DNA of 64,000 nt from Bathynomus jamesi (GCA_023014485.1 JAJOZX010006149.1:1-64000); one strand, 5' to 3'. Positions 19,627 to 30,547 are shown, numbered from the stretch's first letter. Numbers and translations: made by a program. The notes: generated by a model not told the origin, from the sequence alone.

Positions 19627-20117
19627 GTTACCGAATTATTACTGACTTTAATACGGTTATATAGTGTTATTTATACCAACCTTATTAGTTAATAATTTTG
19701 CCCGATTTCCAATCAGTGTAATATCTTCTCAAGTTTTATTTTCATTTCGAGTGTATGATGTGGACGAATGTTCTCAATTTACTCCCTTATCATACTCCTT
19801 TAGATAGATATTGATGATAGAGCTTTCGTCCTCTTATTGTTTTGAGGGTTTATGTTGTAATGAGGATATCGAATCGTTTTGACACTTAATTATTTTCCCA
19901 TTATGCTGGTGTCAGTGAGGAGAACAGTAACAGAAGTTACAAACATGGATGCCTTTCGCACCAGACTTGGACCCACTGTAACATGGCTAGGTGATGAAGG
20001 GGTTCATCGTTGCATCCAGTATACAGCCTTCCACGACAGTTATAGGTGCATCATATTATTAGGTTCTCAATAACCAGCGCAGAACAGCACTTTGCTCCTG
20101 CACGAAGCACACTCGAG
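19495..20117. other. no gene; (GT)n tract
   Basis: A (GT)n(AT)n tract occupies about 19576-19625. Otherwise only AT-rich sequence without recognisable coding. Confidence 0.55.
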
Positions 20118-20151
20118 CACACACACACACACACACACACACACCACACAC

Positions 20152-20210
<59 letters not shown>
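20118..20210. repeat. (CA)n(TA)n microsatellite
   Basis: Compound dinucleotide tract of about 90 bases. Confidence 0.95.
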
Positions 20211-20211
<1 letters not shown>

Positions 20212-20728
20212 AAAATATACAGCTGCCTAAACTTCCGATACCCATTTCTGGGTATCAGATGTAGCAGCAGTTGCAGCGTTTGTTTCAAGTAAAAATATCG
20301 ATTATTTTATAATTTTCCTGAAACTTAAAAAAAATAGAAAATGAAAGAGTTTCGAGATATAATTTTTAATTATTTTTTAAAAATATAACTAATTACGTAA
20401 TTAGTAGTAATTAGTTTGCAATTAAATTATTAAAAATTAATTAAATCGAATTATATGCAGTTGGAATCCCCTTATTTTAACTAGTTTTAATAAATTTAAT
20501 AGGATTAATGAATTATCTTGGATTCTGCGAAAAGCTTTTCTACAATATGAATTTAAAGAAAAAATTAAAAATTTCCAGTTTTCATTTTTTTTTTGTTCGG
20601 AAAATGCACTTTCAGGTGTTGATATTGTAAGGAAACGAATACATTTAACCGCTTGTTACGAACACGAATCCTGAGTTCTGTTTTATGGAAAGTCCTTTTA
20701 ACTTGTGCGAAACAGTCATCAGTGAAAA

Positions 20729-20771
<43 letters not shown>

Positions 20772-21350
20772 CCGAATTAAAAAATTAAAATAGTCACAAC
20801 TCACTGTAAATGGTTATCAAATAATAATAATAATGATAATAATAATAATACATACATACATACATACATATATTCATTATAAAAAATCCCATTTCCCAAC
20901 GAGCTGAGGTGAGAAGGCACAAAACAACCTTTTGTAGGGTGCCTAGGCGCGGCGCGGCGCGGCGCCCACGTCCAAAGCTATTGTTACCCTTCGTGGGTAG
21001 AAATAAGGAAGGATGGATCACCAACCCAAATCTTCTAATAATGAAAATAATAAATAAATAACTAAATAAATAAATAGAAATGGCTTTTGAGAGGTGACTT
21101 CATTCTTTTTGAACTTTTTTATTTCAAACTCGGAGAACTTCTTCGAAAAAGTTAACAAGAATAATACATCTCATGAAAATGTCATAGTGAGTTTCGATGC
21201 TGTATCGCAATTCACCAAAGTGTCATTCGACGACGACAGTTTTGCGTAAAAGGAAGTTTCCTCAAACGAAAATAAACCCTAACTTTTATCTTATTCATAA
21301 TTTATACTTTCACTCCTTCATAGCGTTCTGTAATTTTTTTAAAATTTCTT

Positions 21351-21353
<3 letters not shown>
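20211..21353. other. no gene; several microsatellites and a GGCGC patch
   Basis: (ATT)n lies at 20728-20769, (AAT)n and (CATA)n at about 20820-20870. A small GCGCGGCGCGGCGCGGCGCC patch at about 20947 stands out from AT-rich surroundings. The remainder shows no coding or repeat boundaries. Confidence 0.5.
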
Positions 21354-21425
<72 letters not shown>

Positions 21426-21430
21426 TATAT
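21354..21430. repeat. (TA)n microsatellite
   Basis: About 75 bases of TA dinucleotide with phase breaks. Confidence 0.95.
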
Positions 21431-21821
21431 TACACCCCAGTTGGGGTACCTTCACTATCGCTGCGGCGTTGCCACATGTACGGAGTCGCCTGTGAGGAGA
21501 GGAACATTACATATGCGGGCAACTGTACTTTTAATCAATAGTAAAATATCTAATTTATTTCTTTGCAAAATTTGCAGAAATTATTATTGAAATGTTTATA
21601 TAAAATATTCATATGTTTTCAGATGTAGAGTTGTATTTATGATATAATATCAATATATGTAACTACTTCTTGTGACTTTTGACATTTGAAAAATTGGCAA
21701 GTAGCAACTGTAACTCAAATCCTCAGTTAACTACATGCTGAAGAGGTGGTAGTAATGCGTGTTCCTTTTATTTCACGGTTAGGAGTTTCACGCTCTAAAA
21801 TTTTCAATTTTTTTTGCAATC
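21431..21821. other. no gene recognised
   Basis: Sequence upstream of the transposase-like gene at 21822; no promoter element or terminal repeat could be identified. Confidence 0.45.
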
Positions 21822-22839
21822 ATGGCTAGTACTAGTTATAGTACTCGTTCTAAAACAGCTATATGGATTGTTGGTACAACTTTACCAAAAATATTGGGCG
21901 ATAAACTCCCTTCTTAGCAGCAAGTTTTGGCACATTTTTTTTTACCATCATTCAGAGATGAAGCTCCCTTTGAAAGATAGTGCTAAGAACACTTTGATCA
22001 GAGTTATGGGTTTCTGGAAGAAAGCCAGTATTCCAACTGCGCATGAACATGATCTTATTAAGCGGTTGCTCAAACTTCATTCTGAATGGAAAGCATTACA
22101 AAAAAGTAAGTCCCGTCGATCTCAAAAGCAAATTTCCAATAAAACACACTTCATATCACGACTCAATGAATTATTTGACATTGCACACGAGAATGCTCTG
22201 TCTATGATGAAAATAGAAGAAGAAGAAGAAAAGAAATTTCTTATTGCTCAGCGCAGTGGAAGGAAAGGTCACGTAGCTGGCATTGATAAAGTGACAACAA
22301 TCAAGGAAAGAAATAAGATAATTAGAGAGCAAAATTTTATTAGTCGCAAGAGAAAACATGAAAAAGAAATACAACAACTAAGCAAAGTTGCAACAATAGA
22401 TTTAAGTACCAGCAGTGATAACGAGTCGATCCATTCGGAAAATAGTACATCTCAAAAATTAAAAAGTTCTTCTCAGGGTGACACCCAACCACAATGACTC
22501 CCGAATTAGCGCAAGCTTTAGACCCTATAAAGACCAACAACCGAGCAGCAAGCAGCTCATATCGTTGCTGCGACGGCAAAAAGTTTAGGATATGATGTAG
22601 AATCACTATCGATCAATAACGATTCTATTTGCACTAAAAGGATGAAAATTAGAAAAGAAACTTCAGCTAATATCATTGAACACTTTGTTCCAGAAACCCC
22701 CCTAGTAGTTCTAGTTCTACCCCTAGTAGACTTTAACGCTTCTGTAACGAGAAATGAGGAATATACACAGTTTTTGCTTCAGGTCGTTGAGGAACATCGT
22801 AAAACATTTCCAGATGCAAGAAAGAAAATACTAGTTTAA
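21822..22839 (+). pseudogene. transposase-like multicopy protein, N-terminal part
   Basis: ATG at 21822 opens MASTSYSTRSKTAIWIV and then LPKILGDKLPS, a TAG, QQVLAHFF. A shift then leads to a long frame: ESAKNTLIRVMGFWKKA-type residues, an acidic-basic helix rich in E and K, and GHVAGIDKVTTIKERNKIIR. The last motif resembles GPIDRVTTSARKRTHDRI in the gene at 11360-13546, so the two are probably related. Further on, CTKRMKIRKETSANIIEHFV recurs in this class just before the catalytic-like core, but the sequence then departs (EEYTQFLLQVVEEHRKTFPD) and stops at 22839. The core block is therefore missing. Broken by stops and shifts. Confidence 0.5.
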
Positions 22840-23133
22840 GGTCTCCAAAGTTCAACCAGGCGACAATGAGTTGTTAGCAGCAACGAAACCCCCTCCGTTG
22901 AGAGGATAATACTCACCCTTATTGGTGAGGGGGGCCTGGAGCTGAACTCAAAAAAGACTGTAAGCTAAAATCTTCTGGACCCTTGCGGCACCTCTAAAAC
23001 ATTTCCGATTTATATACAAATTGGTATTCTGAGTTTGTTAGGGAATAAGAACAATATTCTGGGTTCCGAACTTAACTTTCTGAAGATTATGTTTATACAA
23101 CCACCCTAATATACGGTATATATATATACAGTA

Positions 23134-24684
23134 AAAGAATGCATGGTTGTGCCGCTAACAAAGATTTTTAATGCGTCTATTTCTGAGGGGTGCGTACCAG
23201 ATAATTTTAAGAAAGGCGATAAAGGTGTGGCGGGAAATTATAGGTCAATCAGTTTAACGTCTGTTGTAGGTAAACTACTGGAATTAATAATTAGGGATCG
23301 TATAGTCGAACACTTAGAATTGCATAACTTGGTTAGAAATGCGCAGGACGGTTTTAGGCGAAACAAATCTTGCTTAACTAATCTTTTAAAATTTTTTTAA
23401 AGCGTGGTTGAAGTTTACGATAGTCATCGGGCGGTAGATGTAGCGTATTTAGATTTTCAAAAACGCTTTTGACACCATACCGCACAAAAGACTCATTGAA
23501 AAAAACTAAGGCTCATGGAATCAGGGGTATCGTAATAAATTGGATAGAAGAGTAGTTGCGAGGTAGGAAACAGAGGGTGGTCGTTGATGGAGCTGAGTCG
23601 TCTTGGGCTAATGTAGCGAGCGGCGTTCCTTAGGGTTCTGTATTGGGCCCCTTGCTTTTTCTTATATATATTAACGATTTAGATGTCGGCCTAGTCAGTA
23701 CAGTTTCAAAGTTTGCGGATGACACGAAGTTGGGTGGTAGGGCGATTACTGACGAAGATAGAGGTAAAATCCAGGAAGATCTGAATAAAATCGTTGATTG
23801 GTCAGTCATATGGCAAATGAGATCTAACGTCGATAAGTGCAAAATTTTACATATAGGTTCGCGTAACGGTATACTATTTTGGGTATAGTATGTCAGGGAA
23901 GGAGTTGGCAAGCGTAGAACAGGAAAAAGATTTAGGAGTTATAGTCACTGGTGATTTAAAAGTGGCGAAACAAAGTACAGCAGCGGTCAATAAAGCGAAC
24001 AAAGTGCTAGGTTTTATAGCTCGGAATTTTGAGTACAAATCGCGCTAGATTATAGTTCCTCTTTATAAATCATTAGTTAGACCCCATTTGGAGTACGCGA
24101 TCCAATTTTGGAATCCGCATATGCGAAAAGATATAGACAAAATCGAAAGAGTTCAAAGACGAGTTACTAAGATGATTCCGTCACTTAGGTCGAAGTCGTA
24201 CGAGGATAGGTTTAAGAAGTTAAAATTGACTACACTCGAGACTAGGAGGCTAAGGGGTGATCTAATACAGGTTTTTAAAATTATGAATGGGTTCAATAAC
24301 GTAGATAGAGATAGCTCTTTCGAAATACTTCATTATAATAGGACTAGAAATAACGGGTGTAAGTTGACAAGTAGAAAGTTCGAGACAGCAGTTGCCAAAA
24401 ACTTTTTTACGCATAGAATAGTAAAAAGCTGGAATAGTTTGCCGGCAGAAGTAATTAGTAGCACGTCTATAAACATATTTAAAAATCGATTAGACGCATA
24501 TGTTGATAGATTGGGTATAGTTTAAGGTAGTAAAATTAAGGCTTTGTGGTTCGGAACCCACGTAAAATTGTAGGTCCTCTCCGTCACCACGAGGGACATG
24601 CACAATACACAATTACGAACACAGTTAGGTAGACCAGCCATGAGTGGACTTTAGGGTATTTGTTGGTCTGAAACATTATAACAT

Positions 24685-24690
<6 letters not shown>
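23134..24690 (+). mobile_element. 5'-truncated CR1-like LINE (family B)
   Basis: RT coding from 23143 to a TAA at 24523-24525 is followed by a short 3' UTR. The UTR ends in ACATTATAACATTATAAA, a short repeated tail, and then (TA)n. Microsatellite-like 3' ends are usual in CR1/L2-group elements. The 5' end lies near 23134; the endonuclease domain is missing. Confidence 0.8.
23143..24525 (+). pseudogene. CR1-like reverse transcriptase, broken
   Basis: The RT reads AGNYRSISLTSVVGKLLE, QDGFRRNKSCLTNLLKFF, a TAA at about 23398, then VAYLDFQK and DTIPHKRLIE after a shift. GVP is followed by TAG where Gln is expected, then GSVLGPLLFLIYINDLD. The catalytic FADDTKL box is intact. The C-terminal part (24088-24525) is an undamaged 145 residues: FWNPHMRKDIDKIERVQRRV ... 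RRLRGDLIQVFKIMNG ... NSLPAEVISSTSINIFKNRL. This C-terminus is typical of CR1-group ORF2. Several stops make it inactive. Confidence 0.88.

Positions 24691-24730
<40 letters not shown>
24691..24730. repeat. (TA)n microsatellite between two LINE 3' ends
   Basis: About 40 bases of TA dinucleotide. The plus-strand family B LINE ends on its left and the minus-strand family A LINE ends on its right, so the two elements meet tail to tail here. Confidence 0.95.
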
Positions 24731-24732
<2 letters not shown>

Positions 24733-24737
<5 letters not shown>

Positions 24738-26690
24738 CTCATTAACCTCGTTAGGGTTCCGTGCGTCGGTCTTTCTTCACACGAAGGTCAAGCTGGTGGC
24801 CCCGCCTCTAGGCCTGACTTGGTGGAGGAGCAAGTTGATCTCTTGCGCTCTCCACCGTACATAGCCAGGTACACCCGGCTCATCTGGTACCTTCCTGAGC
24901 CAGGCTTCTAGTCTTCTCTTGAAGACTTCAACTTTGATCCCTGTATCGTTTCTGAGGTCCTTTGGAAGCTAGTTAAAAAGTCTTGGCCCCCTTACAACTA
25001 AGCTATTTTCTTCAGTGTTGAGGAGGTACCTTTCGGGCCTTTAATTTGGGAAAACTACACAGTCTGCCTTTCCTATTTTCCGGTGTTGTTTGAATGGTAA
25101 TTGGGTTTAGTTGAGGTTTGGTACCAGTTTTTCGATCATTTTCCATATGTAGATTATGGTATACCTCTCTCTTCTTCTTTCCAGGAAGTACAGATTTAGT
25201 TTACATAGTGTTTCCCAGTAATTGAGTTCTTTGTAGCAATCAGTCGTTCAAGAAGAAATTCAGAGAAATTTGCTGTGAAATTTCTCTGAATTTCTTCTAG
25301 TTTATTAATTTCTTCCTTTTTATATGGGGACGTCAAAACTGAGCAGTATTCAAGTTTTGGTATGATCAGTGTTCTCAGCAGGGGAATCATTAGTGTCTTG
25401 TCCCTCCTTTTGAACATTCTTAGTACCTGTCCTGCGACTCTTTTTGCTTTGTTTATTGCTATCTGATTTTGTGTCTCAAATTTGACATCATCGGTCATTA
25501 TTACCCCCAAGTCGACTGCTTTCGTGCTTCTCTGAATTTATTGTGTAGCTGGATCATAATATGCAGTCTGTTTAAGTTCCTCATTTCTACCATATCTCAA
25601 GAGCTGAAATTTCTCGGTGTTAAATGTCATATTGTTGTTTTTTGACCATGTGTATATGTTGTTCGTGTCCTTCCGCAAGGCCTCCATTTCATTTGCATCG
25701 CTGATTTTTCTGCTGATCTTTGTATCGTCCGCAAAGGATGTTACTATACTGTTGCCGTTTACTCCACTGTCTATGTCTGTTAGTATGATAATGAACAGGA
25801 GTGGGGCCAGCACTGTACCTTGTGGTACTGAGCTGCGTACTTCTGATTCTGATGATGGTACACCTTGAATTTTGACCACCTGTAGATGTTCTCTGAGGAA
25901 GTTGTACAACCATTGTCCCACTTTGCCTGTTATTCCCATATGTTTCATTTTATGTGCTATTATACTATGATCGCATTTGTCGAAAGCTTTAGTAAAATCC
26001 GTGTATATAACATCATAGTTTTCATTGCCTTCAAGTGCATCTAGGATATTGTTATAATACTCTATAAGTTGTGATAGCATGATCTTCCTGATCGGAATCC
26101 GTGCTGATTTTCGTTGAATCTTTCCAATGTCTCCAAGAAATCATAGATTTTCTCTCTGACAATTCTTTCAAATATTTTGGTGAGGTGGGACGTCAAAGAC
26201 ACTGGTCTATAGTTCTTTGCTTGAGATCGATCCCCGCCTTTATAGTATATAGGGACAATGTTTGCTCTTTTCAATATGCTCGGTACTTCCCCAGTGTCTA
26301 TGGATCTTCTCCATATGCAGTATAAAGGTGTATCTATTTCATTTTTACAGTTTTTAATTCCGGACCTGCAGCGGAATGTGATTTCATTTGTCGCTACATC
26401 TTCTGGGGTAAAATCAAAGTCTGTTATACATTATCCTTGCAATTTCTATTTGAAGAATGCATCTACGTCAGATATCGCTTCGTCACTTTTTGGGGTACTG
26501 AAGACCGATTCATACTGGGCTCTCAATGTTTCAGATATTTCTTTTGGATCGTCTGTTAGTTCATTATTTCCTTTCCTTAAGGGCCCGATAGTAGAGCGCG
26601 TTTTTGTTTTCCTTTTCGCATAGTTGTAGAAGTATTTTGGATTTTCCTTTATTGCTTCTACCACCTTATATATAGGAACAAAACCCTCGA
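24733..26690 (-). mobile_element. CR1-like LINE (family A), 5'-truncated copy
   Basis: Minus-strand LINE with RT and C-terminal region, then a 3' tail similar to 54290-54420. It is the best preserved family A copy in the window. Its 5' end (about 26690) joins directly onto the C-terminal part of another family A copy (26691-28165), so the two lie head to tail. Confidence 0.82.
24800..26680 (-). pseudogene. family A LINE reverse transcriptase
   Basis: Frames in order: VEAIKENPKYFYNYAKRKTK (N-terminal thumb-side region); KRANIVPIYYKGGDRSQAKN and YRPVSLTSHLTKIFERIVRE; QHGFRSGRSCYHNL; a 180-residue frame 26080-25538 with VIYTDFTKAFDKCDHSIIAH, SVPQGTVLAPLLF and the catalytic SFADDTK; then LEYCSVLTSPYKKEEINKLE and, through further shifts, RRRERYTIIYIWKM and KRRLEAWLRKVPDEPGVPGY. 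Order and motifs match a CR1/L2-like ORF2. At least four frame breaks exist. Confidence 0.85.
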
Positions 26691-27002
26691 GTAATTCCCA
26701 CATGTATATTGTGTACCGCTCGCGTCTTCTTATCCTGGAGTATATTTTCACCAATTGTTGTTGAGAGCAGTAGTCTTCATATCTTTAGTTTCCTCTATCT
26801 CAGACGTAAAAGTCCTTTGTATGACTTCTATATTTGCAATGTCTTGCCTTCTTTATGGGCTTGTGAGTACTGAGCAATAATATTCAATTATTGATAGGAC
26901 TGAACTCTTTCATAATTTTGGCATGATGTTCGCTTTTCTGCTGTGGAAACTCCTCCAGATAATTTCCATTACTTTTCTACCTGTTGTGATTTTAATGTTA
27001 TA

Positions 27003-27295
27003 CAGGGTGTTCGGAAAGTCACTGTGCACTTATATAATCGAGATCGTCCACTCACGCTTGATGACCTGAAAACTGCAATAACTGCGTACATAAGGTCCAT
27101 TTCAAAAGAAGAACTGACAAAGGTGTTTCAAAATAAAATAAGACGGGTCCAGGCCTGTATTACTGTTAAAGGACATCACTTTCAACACCTTTTATAAGTT
27201 CTGATGGTCTCATCCATAACCTCTATATATGCAATGTTATACTATTGTATGCTATTAAATAAATATAAGTGCACAGTGACTTTCCGAACACCCTG
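27003..27295 (+). mobile_element. short mariner-group element, 293 bp
   Basis: Termini CAGGGTGTTCGGAAAGTCAC and the exact complement at the right (GTGACTTTCCGAACACCCTG) are flanked by TA on each side. The inverted match covers at least 27 bases. A frame of about 50 residues (LTLDDLKTAITAYIRSISKE) is a C-terminal transposase trace. The element lies within the family A LINE. Confidence 0.88.
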
Positions 27296-27499
27296 TAGTA
27301 CTATCCGCGAAACACGATACGATACTGTCATTAATCTCTGCATCAGTGTCTGTAATCATGATTATAAACAGCAAGGCAGCTAATACTGTATCTTCTGGGA
27401 CAGAGATCACGACTTCTAAGACTTTAGATTTAATTCTTGGTGCTTGATTTTCCGGGATAATGGACATTTCCTGGTTGATTTTGACGGTTCCTGTTCGAT

Positions 27500-28165
27500 G
27501 TTATTGTTGGGGGCACATACAGTATATCTGTGGAGTTCGGTCTTTTCTCATTAAAAGGGACAGTTGTTACTCTTTTTATTTAGGGTCTGAGCTATTATTT
27601 CGCTTCCTTTGTGAGTACCCTTACTGTGAACATACGGGCACCCTTTATTTAGACATTTTCCTCTCTTATTGGTTATCTGCACGCAGAAGGGTGGAAGTAG
27701 TAGCAGTTTGTTCCATACCTGCAACTTCTATTCCTCATCATGTAGAAACATTTTTAGGGTGATTATACATGTATGCGGGGCCATATTTACACGAACCTCT
27801 TTTGAAATATTCGCATATGGTCCATTTTTAGATTCCTTATGAGTCCTGTGAGATTCAATTTCTTTCCTTGTTCTGGCACTAACTCTTCTCTACCCATTGA
27901 TTTTTTAACCTTTGGTGTGCTTTCGTTTTTATTCATGATGTTTCTATTTTGTGCAGAAGGTATTTCTTCGACTCAGGTTACATCTGCACCCCTCTCTAGT
28001 GAGTTCCCTTTGGTGTCGTGAGTTTCATTTTCATTTCTGTCGGCGTTCTCTGTCATTTCCTATCTTTCTGTCGGTGAACTTCTTGTAATCGTTACTTCTA
28101 CCGCAACATTCTCCATTCCCATTTGTACTACTCGTCTTTGATTTTCCATGCAAGTGACGCACAAG
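27500..28165 (-). pseudogene. LINE ORF1 with CCCH zinc fingers
   Basis: Minus-strand translation gives a polar N-terminal region (NRNIMNKNESTPKVKKSMGR) and then CEYFKRGSCKYGPAYMYNH, a CCCH finger with spacing C-x7-C-x5-[Y for C]-x3-H. After a shift comes CRYGTNCYYFHPSAC (C-x5-C-x3-H) and, further on, CLNKGCPYVHS. Tandem CCCH knuckles occur, as I recall, in ORF1 products of some crustacean LINEs and would bind the element RNA. Several stops interrupt it. Confidence 0.6.
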
Positions 28166-29109
28166 AAGACATAAAAAACAATTAGTTTGTTATTTGTATT
28201 TCTCTTTTCTTTTTCCTTAAATTTATGCATTCATAATGGTTAAATGTATTGCACAGAGTGCATTTTAAGCCTGTGGTCTGGTCTGGTCCGTTTCATTTTT
28301 GCAATCGTAGAGCTGGTACACGGCACGTTCCATTAAACGTAATCCATCTTTATTAAATTTTATGGATTTAGGGCATCTTATACATGTTGTCGTATATTTG
28401 GCCATATTTTTTGTTTACTTTCTTCCTTCTCTTTCCTTTCCGCTCTTCTAGTTTCGCTCACGAAATTTTATCTTACTCAGTTTTATGACCTCTTTCCTTC
28501 TCTGTGTTTCAGAACTTCAGTGAAACTCCGTATTCCGTTTGAATTATTTTTAATTTATGTTATCTTTCTTTGTGCACGTTGTATGGAACTAGCCTTGACG
28601 TAATAAATTATTTTCACGTATCTACTGATTGATACTTTCTACACAAACTGGTATAGATAGAACTAACCGCCGAATTCATGATCACTACTTATTTTGATGT
28701 TAGCGCGGAGCGGGAATAAAACGCCCGTACACCACGAGGTAGAAATACCCCAGACACACACACACACACATACACACACACACACACACACAGACATGTA
28801 TATATTATATATGGCAATTTCAGTCCTATTTATTAGTTTCATGTTTTTATAAATGTTTAAACAGATTCACAAATTTCTGTATATTAATTAACTTATGTTG
28901 ACAGTTTCTATCATTTATTTATTACTCTCATGATTTAATACTAAATGATGTAATAATAAATATTAAATTATAAGATGTATTTCGATTGCCTCTTTATTGT
29001 CAAAAGAGTACTCGGAAATTTTATCTCTATTTTTCTTCGTACAGTTGTTGTTAAAAAAATCTCGTAAACAAGTTGTCTCTTGGAGACGGAAAATTTCATA
29101 TAATGATTC

Positions 29110-29110
<1 letters not shown>
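28166..29110. other. no gene; (CA)n tract
   Basis: A (CA)n tract lies at about 28755-28793. The rest is pyrimidine-rich then AT-rich, without recognisable coding sequence. Confidence 0.5.
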
Positions 29111-29112
<2 letters not shown>

Positions 29113-29156
<44 letters not shown>

Positions 29157-29184
29157 ATATATAAATATAATAATATATAATAAT

Positions 29185-29218
<34 letters not shown>
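29113..29218. repeat. (TA)n/(TAA)n microsatellite
   Basis: About 105 bases of TA with interspersed ATAATA blocks. Confidence 0.95.
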
Positions 29219-29407
29219 CCTTCAACTGCAAAGAACACGCAGTATAAATTTGGAAGAGTGAGGGCCATGGTGTAATGGTATCGCGTCTGACCGGCAATCG
29301 GAAGATCCCGGGTTCGATTCCCAGGTGGTTACCTCATTTTTTCATTTGTTCCGTTCTCTCTCTCTCGTCTTGCGCGGAATATCTCCTATACAAGCGTCGT
29401 TTCTTTA

Positions 29408-29408
<1 letters not shown>
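29219..29408 (+). mobile_element. SINE family 2, single copy
   Basis: It has the same tRNA-like head (GGTGTAATGGTATCGCGTCT, CCCGGGTTCGATTCCC) and body as the array at 9335-10232. It ends CTTTACG at (TA)n. It is preceded by an inverted 5' scrap (CAACTGCAAAGAACACGCAG), echoing the head-to-head arrangement near 9171. Confidence 0.82.
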
Positions 29409-29440
<32 letters not shown>

Positions 29441-29444
<4 letters not shown>

Positions 29445-29642
29445 ACGAACAGACAGAACAAGGAATTCTGGGGAAAATTAAATTCGCTGTAGTTCGAATA
29501 AGTAATGGTAAATGACAAATACTGAAGTTAGTATTACTTATTCGGACTATGGCGGATTTAATTATTCCACAAGAGTTCCTTGTTCCATACACGGTCTGTG
29601 TGTAACATAGAAGTTTCTCAGGGCACAATTCTGAGTTATAGT

Positions 29643-29645
<3 letters not shown>
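29441..29645. mobile_element. fold-back MITE (family also at 2622-2740)
   Basis: TGTTACGAACAGACAGAACA at 29441 is mirrored imperfectly by GTTCC...CGGTCTGTGTGTAACA ending 29607, with arms of about 70 bases around ATTACTTATTCG. The right part (to 29645) matches the MITE at 2622-2740 (ACAATTCTGAGTTATAG against its CTACAACTCAGAAT complement). TA or (TA)n flanks both sides. Confidence 0.6.

Positions 29646-29689
<44 letters not shown>
29646..29689. repeat. (TA)n microsatellite
   Basis: About 44 bases of TA dinucleotide. Confidence 0.95.
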
Positions 29690-29691
<2 letters not shown>

Positions 29692-29724
29692 AAAAGGAGG
29701 ACCCATGTTGCAGTAGAAATCATT

Positions 29725-29975
29725 CGGACGCTTCGAAGTGAAAGTGATTCAAGTGTATTTTTTTATCGACTTTTTGCCTTTTCCCAAAAAGTGACTCAAG
29801 TAGTTGTATCCGCAGTCTACACCCCGGATGCGTGCCCGCGAAGTGACTCGAATGACTTAAAGTGACCTCACTTTGTAGGAAAAAGAAAACCGTGATCAGA
29901 GGTGACTCAAGTACTTGACTGACTTCTTGAATTTTGGCGTTCTGAATGCACTTGAATGACTTTCACTTCTAAGGG
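29725..29975. mobile_element. MITE with inverted ends inside a Penelope-like repeat
   Basis: Ends CTTCGAAGTGAAAGTGATTC and CACTTGAATGACTTTCACTTCT are inverted copies. TCATT occurs at 29720-29724 and 29976-29980, a 5-bp target duplication. The uninterrupted copy at 31971-32030 lacks the insert at this point, which confirms the insertion. A related sequence (GGACGCTTGGAAATGGAAG) lies at about 62263. Confidence 0.72.
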
Positions 29976-29982
29976 TCATTTA

Positions 29983-30027
29983 TTCCAGTTAACTAAACGT
30001 TTCGGAAACACCAATTTCCATCTTCAG
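29983..30027 (-). ncRNA. hammerhead ribozyme core, Penelope-like repeat
   Basis: Minus strand: CTGAAGA (30027-30021), stem GGAAA...TTTCC, GAAA (30003-30000), then CGTTTAGTTAACTGG. This fits CUGANGA-stem II-GAAA. Outer stems were not verified. Confidence 0.6.
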
Positions 30028-30224
30028 TAGCTAAAACATTAAAAACCGCTAAACTAATAAATAAATCAAAAAATAAATTTAAAACAATACATAAGAGCAC
30101 AATTGTTTTTTGTGATATCATGGATAAATTAAAGAAGGACCAAACAGAGAACCAACCTTCAGCGTGGCAATCCCAGAGAGCAATTGGATGAAAGCATGAG
30201 AGGAACCGCTACATATTCATAAAA

Positions 30225-30536
30225 CGCTACATCTGTACTATAAAAAGGCAGTCCTGTCCGTCGGTCCGTCCGTCCGTCCTGAGGGTTCAATTATTCGGTC
30301 AATAAAATTATAGAAAAAAAACAGTAATAAAAATCTTAAGCTTCACAGCCAAACCCATTGTATCAAGATTTGTGAAGTTTAAGATTTTCATGGCTGCGTT
30401 CTTTTCTATAGTTTTAATGACCGAATAATTTACTCCCCAGTAATTTTGGGGGGGACCTGTGTCCCCCAATTACTGAGGTCGAAGTCCAAGCACCGCAGGT
30501 CTAACTAAATGGGCACGTAGGGTCCAATTTTGCTAG
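30225..30536. mobile_element. 312-bp insertion with Helitron-like ends
   Basis: An 11-base direct repeat TATTCATAAAA flanks it (30214-30224 and 30537-30547). Within it, a stretch begins A|TC (TCTGTACTATAAAAAGGCAG, 30232) and ends CTAG|T (30536), the signature of Helitron ends inserted at an AT site. The interior holds a palindrome (TTCAATTATTCGGTC ... GACCGAATAATTTA). The two readings, Helitron-type or an element making an 11-bp duplication, are not both correct. Confidence 0.45.
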
Positions 30537-30547
30537 TATTCATAAAA

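Larger units (their letters stand above)
26691..28165 (-). mobile_element. older family A LINE copy with ORF1, internally deleted
   Basis: On the minus strand: ORF1 remains (27500-28165), a small RT piece at 27297-27467 (SVPEDTVLAALLFIIMITD, SCFADST), then a mariner insertion at 27003-27295. A C-terminal piece follows (KVMEIIWRSFHSRKANIMPK; EYYCSVLTSP; RRRERYTIYMWELLEGFVP). About 100 residues that normally separate FADD from the C-terminal piece are absent. Confidence 0.65.
29690..30060 (-). mobile_element. Penelope-like terminal repeat, split by a MITE
   Basis: On the minus strand it reads from a ribozyme-like core at 29983-30027 to AATGATTTCTACTGCAACAT, GGGTCCTCCTTTTATC and (TA)n. It closely matches the plus-strand copy at 31944-32030. 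The break between the two parts is the inserted MITE at 29725-29975. Confidence 0.65.
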
